From Chloroflexota bacterium (GTDB lineage: Bacteria > Chloroflexota > JAJPGV01), in NCBI GenBank assembly GCA_021325635.1, contig JAJPGV010000035.1, positions 124,001 through 188,000 on the forward strand: DNA of 64,000 nucleotides, in the 5' to 3' direction. Under the pieces are notes generated by a model. The model did not search any database, had not been told where the DNA came from, and saw only the letters and a list, made by a program, of their open reading frames with translations. The translations under genes and the position numbers were made by a program. This document shows, in pieces, positions 8,339 through 17,080 of this stretch; position 1 is the first letter of the stretch, and each line of letters opens with the position of its first letter.

Positions 8339-9694
8339 TTATGCCCGGCTCATCATCCTTCCTTGCGGCTCGCTCGCCAGCTCGCCCTCCTCAACCACGA
8401 TCTGCCCTCGCACGATGGTGGTCATGGCCTTGCCGCGCCCCCGCCAGCCGTCGAATGGCGTGACGTGGTTGCGGCTGTGCAGCCTGTCCGCATCGATGCG
8501 CCATTCCTGCTGGAGGTCCACGATGGCCACGTCCGCGTCCGAGCCCACGTTCAGGAAGCCTTTGGCCGGCGCCAGACCCCAAACGCGGGCAGGGTTGTGG
8601 GCCATCGCTCGCACCAGCTGCGGCAGGGTCATTCGGCCGGTGTTGACCGCTTCCGACAGGAACAGCTGCAGACTGGTCTCCACGCCCACGAACCCGGATA
8701 CCGCCTGCCAGATGTCGGCGTTCAGCTTCTCGTTCGGAGTATGCGGCGAGTGGTCGGTGGCGATGGCGTCGACCTGGCCGTCGATGAGGCCCGACAGCAG
8801 CGCGTCGCCGTGGCGATCCCTGCCCCGTACCGGTGGGTTCATGCGCACCCTGGAGCCAGCGGTCTCGTAGACGTCCGCCGGCAGGAAGCAGTAGTGCGCC
8901 CCCGTCTCACAGGTGACGTCCACGCCCTGCCGGCGCCAGGCTGCGACGGCCTCCAGCCCGTCTTTGGAGCTCAGATGGAAGACGTGGACCTTGCAGCCCG
9001 AGTATTTGGCCAGTGCGCCCACCCGATTGATGGCCTCCACTTCGCACACCACCGGCCGGCTGTCCAGGTGGGCTCGCGCGTCGGTCCGGCCCTCAGTTTT
9101 CAGCTTGCGGATCAGGTGCTGCATGATGTCGTTGTTCTCGGCGTGAAAGCCGGCGCGCATGCCCGCGCTGGCCAGCAGGCACAGCTGCTCGAACAGCATG
9201 CCGTCATCCGGCGCGGGAATGGCGCCCACGGTTTCGCCCAGGTAACACTTGTAGCCGACCACTCCCGCCTCGCGCATGGGCAGGAGCTGGTCGAGGTTCT
9301 CCTGGACCATGAGCCCAAACAGCCCGAAGTCGACGTACGAGTGCGCCTCGGCGCGCCGCTGCTTGTCGCGAACCAGGTCCGCGGTCGACGTCGGCGGCTT
9401 GGTGTTGGGCATGTCGATGACGCACGTCACCCCGCCCATCGCCGCTGCCAGCGAGCCGGTTCCGAAATCCTCCTTGTACTCCAGCCCCGGCTCTCGGAAA
9501 TGGACGTGCTCGTCGATGACGCCGGGCATGATGTGCCGGCCACCGGCATCGAGCTGTCGCGCCGAGCTGGGCAGCTCCGGGTCTCGCGCTAGCGCGACGA
9601 CCTTGCCCTGCTCGATCGCGATCCCGATCCCCGGCAGCTCCCCCTCCCCGCTCACCAGCACTCCGTTGTGCACCACCAGGTCGACGTCGGGCAT
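8339..9694 (-). CDS. allB: allantoinase / dihydroorotase-like cyclic amidohydrolase
   Basis: Metal site motifs: DEHVHFREPGLEYKEDF, VGYKCYLGET (carboxylated Lys), HAENND, VFHLSSKDGL, ATDHSPH. Allantoinase versus dihydroorotase versus hydantoinase is inference. Confidence 0.85.
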   Translation of the reverse strand: MPDVDLVVHNGVLVSGEGELPGIGIAIEQGKVVALARDPELPSSARQLDAGGRHIMPGVIDEHVHFREPGLEYKEDFGTGSLAAAMGGVTCVIDMPNTKPPTSTADLVRDKQRRAEAHSYVDFGLFGLMVQENLDQLLPMREAGVVGYKCYLGETVGAIPAPDDGMLFEQLCLLASAGMRAGFHAENNDIMQHLIRKLKTEGRTDARAHLDSRPVVCEVEAINRVGALAKYSGCKVHVFHLSSKDGLEAVAAWRRQGVDVTCETGAHYCFLPADVYETAGSRVRMNPPVRGRDRHGDALLSGLIDGQVDAIATDHSPHTPNEKLNADIWQAVSGFVGVETSLQLFLSEAVNTGRMTLPQLVRAMAHNPARVWGLAPAKGFLNVGSDADVAIVDLQQEWRIDADRLHSRNHVTPFDGWRGRGKAMTTIVRGQIVVEEGELASEPQGRMMSRA

Positions 9695-9703
9695 CAGCCG
9701 CCC

Positions 9704-10189
9704 CTACGTGGCATTTGCGTTGGCCGGCTGCAGCCGCCGAGCAGCGTCCAGCACGGCGTCCATGATCTTCATGTAGCTGCCGCAGCGGCACAGGTTGCCC
9801 GCCAGGTAGGCCTTCACCTGCTCCGGTGTTGGCGCCGGGTTCTCTTCCAGCAGCGCTTTGGTGGTCAGGAGAAACCCGGGCGTGCAGAACGAGCACTGGA
9901 AGGCCGTGTGGTCGACGAAGGCCTGCTGGATCGGATGCAAGCCCTGCCGCCCCAGCGCTTCGACCGTCACAACGTCCTTCTCGGCGGCCAGCGCCGCCAG
10001 CAGCAGGCAGGAGCTCACCGGCTTGCCCTCGACGAGGACCGTGCACGCGCCGCACATGCCGATGCCACAGCCCTCGCGCACGCTGTGCAGCTTGAACTCC
10101 CGCCGCAGCACGTCCAGCAGGGTGTGATGCGTCGCAACCGACACCTCCTGCTCCAGGCCGTTCACCCGCAGCCTGACGGTCTTCTTCAT
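9704..10189 (-). CDS. (2Fe-2S)-binding subunit of xanthine dehydrogenase family
   Basis: CGIGMCGACTVLVEGKPVSSC and CSFCTPGFLLTTKALLEENP...YLAGNLCRCGSY; both [2Fe-2S] motifs present. Overlaps the upstream gene stop (ATGA type). Confidence 0.95.
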   Translation of the reverse strand: MKKTVRLRVNGLEQEVSVATHHTLLDVLRREFKLHSVREGCGIGMCGACTVLVEGKPVSSCLLLAALAAEKDVVTVEALGRQGLHPIQQAFVDHTAFQCSFCTPGFLLTTKALLEENPAPTPEQVKAYLAGNLCRCGSYMKIMDAVLDAARRLQPANANAT

Positions 10190-12534
10190 GCTTCGGCCTC
10201 GCTCCGCCTGGCCAGGCCCGCGAGCACCTTTTCCGGCGTCAGCGGCAGCTCCGTGATGCGCACGCCCACAGCGTTGTAGAGCGCATTGGCCACGCATGGC
10301 ATGACTGGCGGCACCGAGGTCTCGCCGATGCCGTGCACTTCGCCGGCCGACGGGTGCTCCAGCACCGATACGCTCAGCCGCCCAGGGAGGTCTTTGAACG
10401 AGGGGATCATGTAGTCCGACAGGTTGGCGTTGATGAGCTGTCCGCCGTCGTACAGCATCTCCTCGAACAGGGACTGCCCCAGTCCGAACAGCGTGCTGCC
10501 CTCGACCTGCAGCTCCGCCAGCCGGGGATTGACCACCCGCCCGGCAAAGCACGAGGAGTGGAAGCGCAGGATCTCTATCTTGCCCGTTTCGGTGTCTACC
10601 TCCACCTCGCAGGCTGCCGCGGCGTGATGCCAGTGGATAGAGCCGATGCCCTGTCCGGTCTCCGGATCGAGGCCGCCGCTGGTAGCGAAGGTGCCCTGTC
10701 CGAGCAGGTTGCCGCGGCGCGACCTGCGGACCACATCGGAGTAGCTGAGACTGCGCGATCCGTCCCTGGTTCGCACCGTGCCCTCGTCGCAGGTCAAGTC
10801 GTCAGGCCCGATCTCCAGCTGGTCCGCGGCCAGCTCCACCAGCTGGCGCTTCACGTCTTGCACGGCTAAGGTGACGGCGGTGCCCATCGAATAGGTCGTG
10901 CGGCTGGAGCTGGTCTGCTGGTCGTAGGGCGTGCTGTCGGTGTCCGGCTCGGACACAGTGATGGCTTCGAGCGGTATTCCTGCCGCTTCGGCGGCGAGCT
11001 GCGCCAGCACCGTCTTGGCGCCCTGTCCCATCTCGACGCTCGACGTCAGGACGTTCAGGCTGCCGTCTTCGTTGAGCTTGCATGAAGCCGAAGAGGTCGA
11101 CGGCGTTACCGACCCCTTGATCACGCACGTAATGGCCTTCCCTCGCCGTTTGTGGCTGACAGTCGCGCTTCCTGCCCCTCGATCCCCATCCGCTGAGGCC
11201 CGCTGCCACCACGCCTCCGCGCCGGGCCGCCAGTCGATGGCCTTCTGGGCATCGGCCAGCAGCAGCTCGCGGTAGTGCATGTCATGCACCTGCTCGCCGG
11301 TGGCGAACGTATCGCCGTCGTGCAGCACGTTCATCTGCCGGTACTCGAGCGGGTCGTAACCGAGCGCCTCAGCGATCATGTCCATCTGGCTCTCGTAGGC
11401 CCAGGCTGCCTGCGACACTCCGTAGCCACGGAACGCGCCGGCCGGCACGATGTTGCTGTACACGGCGTAGGAATCGACCCACACGTTGGGGATGCGGTAG
11501 GGCCCCGCCGTGGCGTAACCGCCGTTCTTGATGAGCCGTGGGCTGATGTCGGCGTAGGCCCCGGCGTTGAAGTAATTGGTCGCTTTGCGCGCCACGATTC
11601 GACCATCCCTGTCGACGCCCGTCCTGAGGTGGATGACTGCCTGGTGCTTGGTCACCGTCAGGAAGTCTTCCTCGCGGCGCAGGACGATCTTCACCGGTCG
11701 TCGGGCCTTCCATGCCAGCACCGCCCCGATTGGCTCCAGCTTGGTGTAGCACTTCGACCCGTAGCCTCCGCCCAATGTGTGCACGATGACGCGGATCTGT
11801 GCCAGCGGCAGCTGGAAGATCTCGGCCAGCTGGGCGCGGATGTTGTGCGGCGTCTGGGTGCCGCTCCACACGGTCACTTTGCCGGCTTCGACCAGCGCCA
11901 TCGCGACATGCGGCTCCAGGGGGACGTGCTGCACCGGCGGGCAGCGGAAAGTATGCTCGAAAATCCGGTGTGCCTGCTCGAAGCCGGCCTCCACGTCACC
12001 CTTGCGCAGCTTGAAGTGGTTGAGCTGGTTGCTGCCCTCGCTGGGATTGAACACGATATCGGCCGACATCGCCCCGCGTTGCGGTGGGAACGTCTCGTGC
12101 AAGATCGGGGCGCCGGGGACCAGCGCCTCCTCAGGGTCGAACACGGCCGGCAGGGGCTCGTACTCCACCTCGATCAGCTCCAGCGCCTGCTGCGCCGTGT
12201 CGTCGTCGACCGCGGCGACCGCCGCCACGGGATCGCCCACGAAGCGGACCTTGTCCAGGGCGACGACGGGTTGGTCTCGGACCACCGGTCCGAAGTAGGG
12301 GTACAGTGCCGGGTTGTCGACGATGTCTGCCCGGCTGAGAATAGCGATGACTCCCGGCAACTGCTCAGCCCTGGCAGTGTCGATGCGCACGAGCCGAGCG
12401 TGGGGATGCGGGCTGCGCAAGATCCGTCCAGTCAGGCAGCCGGGCAGCTCCGCGTTCAGCGCGTAGGCCACCGTTCCACGCACCCGCTCGTCGGCGTCGA
12501 TCATCCCGACGCTCCGGCCTACCGGGCTAGGCAT
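10186..12534 (-). CDS. xanthine dehydrogenase family molybdopterin-binding subunit
   Basis: Full-length Mo-binding subunit: GTVAYALNAELPGCLTGRILRSPHPHARL, GGGYGSKCYTKLEPI, AFRGYGVSQAAWAYE, VEMGQGAKTVLAQLAAEA, terminal GIGETSVPPVMPCVANALYNAVGVRI. Confidence 0.95.
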   Translation of the reverse strand: MPSPVGRSVGMIDADERVRGTVAYALNAELPGCLTGRILRSPHPHARLVRIDTARAEQLPGVIAILSRADIVDNPALYPYFGPVVRDQPVVALDKVRFVGDPVAAVAAVDDDTAQQALELIEVEYEPLPAVFDPEEALVPGAPILHETFPPQRGAMSADIVFNPSEGSNQLNHFKLRKGDVEAGFEQAHRIFEHTFRCPPVQHVPLEPHVAMALVEAGKVTVWSGTQTPHNIRAQLAEIFQLPLAQIRVIVHTLGGGYGSKCYTKLEPIGAVLAWKARRPVKIVLRREEDFLTVTKHQAVIHLRTGVDRDGRIVARKATNYFNAGAYADISPRLIKNGGYATAGPYRIPNVWVDSYAVYSNIVPAGAFRGYGVSQAAWAYESQMDMIAEALGYDPLEYRQMNVLHDGDTFATGEQVHDMHYRELLLADAQKAIDWRPGAEAWWQRASADGDRGAGSATVSHKRRGKAITCVIKGSVTPSTSSASCKLNEDGSLNVLTSSVEMGQGAKTVLAQLAAEAAGIPLEAITVSEPDTDSTPYDQQTSSSRTTYSMGTAVTLAVQDVKRQLVELAADQLEIGPDDLTCDEGTVRTRDGSRSLSYSDVVRRSRRGNLLGQGTFATSGGLDPETGQGIGSIHWHHAAAACEVEVDTETGKIEILRFHSSCFAGRVVNPRLAELQVEGSTLFGLGQSLFEEMLYDGGQLINANLSDYMIPSFKDLPGRLSVSVLEHPSAGEVHGIGETSVPPVMPCVANALYNAVGVRITELPLTPEKVLAGLARRSEAEA

Positions 12535-12536
12535 GG

Positions 12537-13427
12537 TCAGACCTCCCCGCCGGCGCCCAGCGCCTGTTCGATTGCTCGCCGCACGAACACGGCCGCCATC
12601 CGCCGGCGGTACCAGGCCGATCCGCGCGCGTCCGACAGCGGATCGATGTGCTCGGCGTAGTACTGCGCAACCTGGCCGATGAGATCCGGCCCCAGCCTTT
12701 GGCCCGCGGCGAGCGCCTCGGCCTCGGCGAATTCCTGTGGTTTGCCCGCGACGGCTCCCAGGGTCACTCGCAGCTCCCGGCAGACGCCCGCCTCGTCGAG
12801 ATCGATCCAGGCGCAGGCGCCGATGCAGGGACGGTCTTCGGACGAGCGCGTCACGAACTTGAGATAGCTCTGTCTGGCCCCGGCGGGCTGCTCAGGCACG
12901 ACGATCTCCGTCAGCAGCTCATCTGCGGCCAGGGCGGTCTCGTAGAAGTCACGGAAGAATTCGGTCAGCGGAATCTCGCGCCGCCCGCGAGGGCTCAGGG
13001 CAACGGCCCGGGCGCGCAGCGCCACCAGCACGCACGGCGGGTCGGAAGCGTAGTCCGCTTCGCTGACGTTTCCCCCAACCGTGGCTGCGTGGCGCACGCG
13101 CACATTGGCCACCTTGCCGAAGGTTTCCGCCAGGGTGGGACAGTGCTGCCGTACCACGGCTGATGTCTCCGCCTGGCGAATCGAGGCCAGGGCCCCCAAT
13201 CGCAGCCCCACCCCCGCGCCGTAGGTCACGCCGTCGAGGCCGGGCACCCGCCCCAGGCTGATGAGGTAAGCAGGCGATACGAGCTGGTTCTTGAGCATGA
13301 GCACCAGAGCCGTTCCTCCGGCGATGACCTTGGCCTCATCGCCGTGCTGTGCCAGCGCTGCTACCGCTTCCTCCACGGATCGCGGCTCAAGAATGTCGAT
13401 GTCCCTCATGCCGAAGAAGACCCTCAT
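12537..13427 (-). CDS. FAD-binding subunit of xanthine dehydrogenase family
   Basis: EPRSVEEAVAALAQHGDEAKVIAGGTALVLMLKNQL, VRHAATVGGNVSEADYASDPPCVLVALRA (FAD_binding_5 / CO dehydrogenase medium-chain type). Start at 13427 or 13409. Confidence 0.93.
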   Translation of the reverse strand: MRVFFGMRDIDILEPRSVEEAVAALAQHGDEAKVIAGGTALVLMLKNQLVSPAYLISLGRVPGLDGVTYGAGVGLRLGALASIRQAETSAVVRQHCPTLAETFGKVANVRVRHAATVGGNVSEADYASDPPCVLVALRARAVALSPRGRREIPLTEFFRDFYETALAADELLTEIVVPEQPAGARQSYLKFVTRSSEDRPCIGACAWIDLDEAGVCRELRVTLGAVAGKPQEFAEAEALAAGQRLGPDLIGQVAQYYAEHIDPLSDARGSAWYRRRMAAVFVRRAIEQALGAGGEV

Positions 13428-13531
13428 GTTACAGCGACTGGTGTAGGCGAGGAATCGTTCGCCGATCCGTATGATCACATCTTGCGCCCGAACAGCGGCG
13501 CTTGAATTAAGGCGATACGGAATGAGTCTCA

Positions 13532-15025
13532 ATGTCTGAAACACCCGCATACGACGTCGTAGTAGTAGGCGCCGGCAACGCCGGCCTGGCAGCCGCCTTG
13601 TCGGCGAAGGAGCGTGGCGCCAGCGTGCTCGTGTTGGAGAAGGCGCCCAAGGCGGAGCGTGGCGGCAATTCAGCCTTCACCGGCGGCCTGTTCCGCTTCC
13701 CCTTCGACGACCAGATGCGTGACTTCCCCGCGCTGCTGCCCCACTACAGTCGCGAGGAGCTGGAGGCGGTGGAGATCCCGCCCTACCCGCGGCGTCAGTT
13801 CGAGGCGGACGTCGAGCGGGTCACCGAGGGCCTGGCCGATCCCCAGCTGGTCGACATGTTGCTGTCCAACGCCTATCCGACGATGAAATGGCTCACCGAG
13901 CGGGGCGTTCGCTGGATGCTGGCCACGGGCCGCCAGGCCTACAAGGTCGGCGAGAAGTACCGCTTCTTCGGCAACCTCATCCTGGAGGCCAACGGTGGTG
14001 GCCAGGGGCTGGCGGACAAGGAGTTCGAGATCGCCGAAACCAGCGGAATCGACGTCTGGTACGACAGCAAGGCCACGGCGCTCTCAACCAACGACACCGG
14101 GGGAGTCGTCGGCGTGCAGGTCCGCCTGCCCGATGGCCATCGACAGACCGTCGAGGCCAGGGCAGTGGTGCTGGCGGCCGGTGGCTTCGAGGCCAACGCC
14201 GAGATGCGCTGCCGCTATCTTGGCCCCAACTGGGAGCTGGCCCACGTGCGCGGCACGCGCTTCAACACTGGCGACGCTATCCGCATGGCCCTGGACATCG
14301 GCGCTCAACCCTTCGGCCACTGGTCGTGCGGCCATGCGGTTCAATGGGATCTGATGTCCCCGCCAACAGGCGATCTACGCGTCGGCGACCTTTACCAGAA
14401 GCACTCGTACCCGATCGGCATCATCGTAAACAAGCTGGGGAAGCGCTTCGTGGACGAAGGCGCCGACTTCCGCAACTACACCTACGCCAAGTACGGGCGC
14501 GAAGTGCTGAAGCAGCCGGAGCGCGCGGCCTTCCAGATCTTCGACAGCAAGACAATCCCCCTGCTGCGCGATGAGTACCGCATCAAAGAGGTGACGAAGG
14601 TGCGGGCCAACACCATCGAGGAGCTGGCCGATCAGATGACCATCGACGTCGAAGGGCTGAAGGACACCATCGCCCAGTACAACGCCGCGGTGCAGGAGGG
14701 GGAATTCAACCCCGCGGTCCTGGATGGCAAGCGTACCCTTGGCATCGACCCGCCCAAGAGCAACTGGGCCTTACGAATCGACCAGCCGCCGTACGAAGCG
14801 TACGCTGTCACCTGCGGCATCACCTTCACCTTCGGCGGACTCAAGATCGATGCGCAATGCCGCGTGCAGGACACCGAGGATCGGTCCATACCCGGCCTCT
14901 TTGCCGCGGGCGAGCTCGTGGGCGGCCTCTTCTATCACAACTATCCCGGCGGGACCGGGCTCATGGCCGGCGCCACCTTCGGCCGCCTGGCGGGGTTGGC
15001 CGCCGCCCAGAGTCCGGGTCGCTAG
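13532..15025 (+). CDS. FAD-dependent oxidoreductase, fumarate reductase / tricarballylate dehydrogenase (TcuA)-like
   Basis: N-terminal VVVVGAGNAGLAAALSAKERGASVLVLEKA, AVVLAAGGFEAN, C-terminal GLFAAGELVGGLFYHNYPGGTGLMAGATFGRLAG; most like TcuA. Confidence 0.85.
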   Translation: MSETPAYDVVVVGAGNAGLAAALSAKERGASVLVLEKAPKAERGGNSAFTGGLFRFPFDDQMRDFPALLPHYSREELEAVEIPPYPRRQFEADVERVTEGLADPQLVDMLLSNAYPTMKWLTERGVRWMLATGRQAYKVGEKYRFFGNLILEANGGGQGLADKEFEIAETSGIDVWYDSKATALSTNDTGGVVGVQVRLPDGHRQTVEARAVVLAAGGFEANAEMRCRYLGPNWELAHVRGTRFNTGDAIRMALDIGAQPFGHWSCGHAVQWDLMSPPTGDLRVGDLYQKHSYPIGIIVNKLGKRFVDEGADFRNYTYAKYGREVLKQPERAAFQIFDSKTIPLLRDEYRIKEVTKVRANTIEELADQMTIDVEGLKDTIAQYNAAVQEGEFNPAVLDGKRTLGIDPPKSNWALRIDQPPYEAYAVTCGITFTFGGLKIDAQCRVQDTEDRSIPGLFAAGELVGGLFYHNYPGGTGLMAGATFGRLAGLAAAQSPGR

Positions 15026-15190
15026 CTGCCCAGCGCCCAGCGCCCCAGCCCTCTGCTGACTCTGAACGACCGTGGGTCAGCCTGCAAGTCGACCGTCAGC
15101 CATCTGCTGCTGCGATGCTTGGTTCATGGCAGCTTCCAACCCCTCCTTGGGGCGTTGCACCAGCAACCCAGCCGTTACGCTGGCTGAACT

Positions 15191-15439
15191 GTGGACGGCA
15201 AACTGAGCGATCAATCCGTTGCCTTCATTGAGCAACGCCGCTTAGATCGCAGGTTCAAGTCCTACCGGGATTTAGCCAAGGACTGTGGCATCCATCACGG
15301 CACCATCTCCCGCCTTACGGGACACCGGCCGACTCCGACGCTGGAGCACCTTGAACGCCTAGCGAAGTCGCTCGATTCATCGCCGGCGGAGCGGCCGGTC
15401 GTTATCTATGTGCGTGATGACGACCTAAAGGACGACTAG
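15191..15439 (+). CDS. small helix-turn-helix (XRE-like) DNA-binding protein
   Basis: GTG start; FKSYRDLAKDCGIHHGTISRLTGHRPTPTLEHLERLAKSLDSSP is a Cro/CI-type HTH. Confidence 0.65.
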   Translation: MDGKLSDQSVAFIEQRRLDRRFKSYRDLAKDCGIHHGTISRLTGHRPTPTLEHLERLAKSLDSSPAERPVVIYVRDDDLKDD

Positions 15440-15474
15440 GTTGATGGGATTTACAGATCTGCTGATTACCGCGA

Positions 15475-15488
15475 GTTCGTTGACGAAC
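15475..15488. promoter_or_regulatory. perfect palindrome GTTCGT-TG-ACGAAC between HTH gene and next gene
   Basis: 6-bp inverted repeat with 2-bp spacer, 35 nt downstream of the small HTH gene and 60 nt upstream of the next ATG. Confidence 0.35.
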
Positions 15489-15548
15489 GAACCGCCTGAG
15501 GCCGATGGTGTAAGCTAGCGAGCATTACAGCAGCTGGAGGGTGAGGAC

Positions 15549-16202
15549 ATGGGCAAGAAGGTCTGGCTCGCCGTCGCGGGTGGCGTCCTGCTCATTGGCG
15601 TCATCGCCAATGCGACCAGCGGCAATAAGGGCTCAGGGAGCGCTGCGGCGACCGCAGCCGGCAGCGGGCAGCCACGGTCCTCCTCGGCGCCAGCAGATCC
15701 AGCCACGCAGGCTTCCCTGGCACCGACCGCTGCACCCTCTCTGGTGGCGCCAACGATGACGCCTGCACCTCGGCCAGTGGACCAATTCCCAACCCTGACA
15801 GCCGTGTTGAAGGGCAACACCAATGTATCCAAGTTGCCCCGGCTGAAGGCCTTCGAATGGCGCCCCGATAGCGGCACCGTCTATCTCGACTTGAACGCCA
15901 ATGACAACTTGACGACTGGCTTGACTCGGGATGGCATCAAGACCGACATGAGTGACAGTTACATCGCTCTATTCCACGGCACGGGACCGACTGTTCAGAT
16001 GGCTCAGATCACCGCCTGGATGGTGCTCACGGACAAGTTCGGCACCAGCCGGAACGTAGCCGTGGTAGCTACCAAGTTGGACAAGGCGACTGCTGACCGA
16101 ATCAACTGGGGTGCTGATAAGGCATTGCTGGAGTTACGGATATTGCCTGGGCTGTGGACGACGGTCAACTCACTGCCTGTGGTGCAGTGGGATGCGAAAT
16201 AG
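15549..16202 (+). CDS. hypothetical exported/membrane-anchored protein
   Basis: N-terminal hydrophobic segment (MGKKVWLAVAGGVLLIGVIANATSG), Pro/Ala/Thr-rich linker, globular C-terminus; GGAGGG upstream of ATG. Confidence 0.7.
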   Translation: MGKKVWLAVAGGVLLIGVIANATSGNKGSGSAAATAAGSGQPRSSSAPADPATQASLAPTAAPSLVAPTMTPAPRPVDQFPTLTAVLKGNTNVSKLPRLKAFEWRPDSGTVYLDLNANDNLTTGLTRDGIKTDMSDSYIALFHGTGPTVQMAQITAWMVLTDKFGTSRNVAVVATKLDKATADRINWGADKALLELRILPGLWTTVNSLPVVQWDAK

Positions 16203-16285
16203 CCCAAGGAGCTCTAGCGACTTGCGCCTTGCGCCTAGCGACTTGCGACTAGTAAAGATCCCGGCCCAGAACGTCATACGGGATC

Positions 16286-17080
16286 TCAAGCGCCGCTCCC
16301 TGCTCTGCCTGCCGCGATCTGCTTGACGTAGTCGAGCGCATCCCACATCTGCTGTTCGGTCAATCTGTCCTGCCAGGCGGGCATTCCCGCGGTCTTGCCA
16401 TCGCCGTGTTGGATGACCCAGAAGTGGGCTCCGTCCATGCCTGGCGCCAGGAAGTGCTGCGGGTTGCGGAAGGTCGGCGGTTTGATGCGTAATCCCGCTA
16501 TTGCCGGGCCATTGCCGTCGCCATTCAAACCGTGGCAAGCTGCGCAGTTCTGCTGATAGATGGCCTGTCCGCGCTGGGCGGAGGCCGGGTCACTGGCATA
16601 GGGATTGGGCGTGGTGGTAGCGCTGCGCGGCACGGCCAGGGTCGGGGACATCACCAGCTCGCCGCTCGAGGCGACCACCGTTGCTGCGGTGACGGCGTCG
16701 GCGGAGGCCGCCCCGCACAGGATCAGGACGCCCATGACGGCGCCGCTGGTAAGGGCGGCAAGGCCTTTCGACGAAGGCGTGGCGAAGGGCTTCCCGAGCT
16801 GAAACCAGATGGCCAGGGCCGTCGAGAGGCCGAACGCGGCCGCGGTCGTGAAGCCGTAGAACGACCGCAGCAGGTGCGGCAAGACCTCGGTCAACGACGT
16901 GTACGGGTCGGTCGTCGCCTGCGCCTGCAGGATGAACTGCGCTGCCGCGATCAGTGCGGCCAACCCCGGTACCAGGCTGCTGCGGGTGCCCGATCGAGTT
17001 GTGCGGCCGTAGAGCTGCCAGCCGAGCCACGCGGCCAGCAGGCTGAGCTCGGCAAAGCGCAGCCAGGCGGCGAGGCTCAC
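16286..17080 (-). CDS. multi-TM membrane domain fused to class I cytochrome c domain
   Basis: Several hydrophobic segments, then CAACHG (YQQNCAACHGLNGDGNGPAIAGLRIKPP...HFWVIQHGDGKTAGMPAW). Probable GTG start at 17080 overlaps the copCD stop (GTGA). Confidence 0.8.
   Translation of the reverse strand: MSLAAWLRFAELSLLAAWLGWQLYGRTTRSGTRSSLVPGLAALIAAAQFILQAQATTDPYTSLTEVLPHLLRSFYGFTTAAAFGLSTALAIWFQLGKPFATPSSKGLAALTSGAVMGVLILCGAASADAVTAATVVASSGELVMSPTLAVPRSATTTPNPYASDPASAQRGQAIYQQNCAACHGLNGDGNGPAIAGLRIKPPTFRNPQHFLAPGMDGAHFWVIQHGDGKTAGMPAWQDRLTEQQMWDALDYVKQIAAGRAGSGA

Noticed and set aside
8306-9592. 428-aa plus-strand ORF opposite the allantoinase-like gene
   Set aside because: Antisense shadow; composition typical of reverse-complement high-GC coding sequence.
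11275-12660. 461-aa plus-strand ORF opposite the XDH molybdenum subunit
   Set aside because: Antisense shadow of a well-supported CDS; no recognisable motif.
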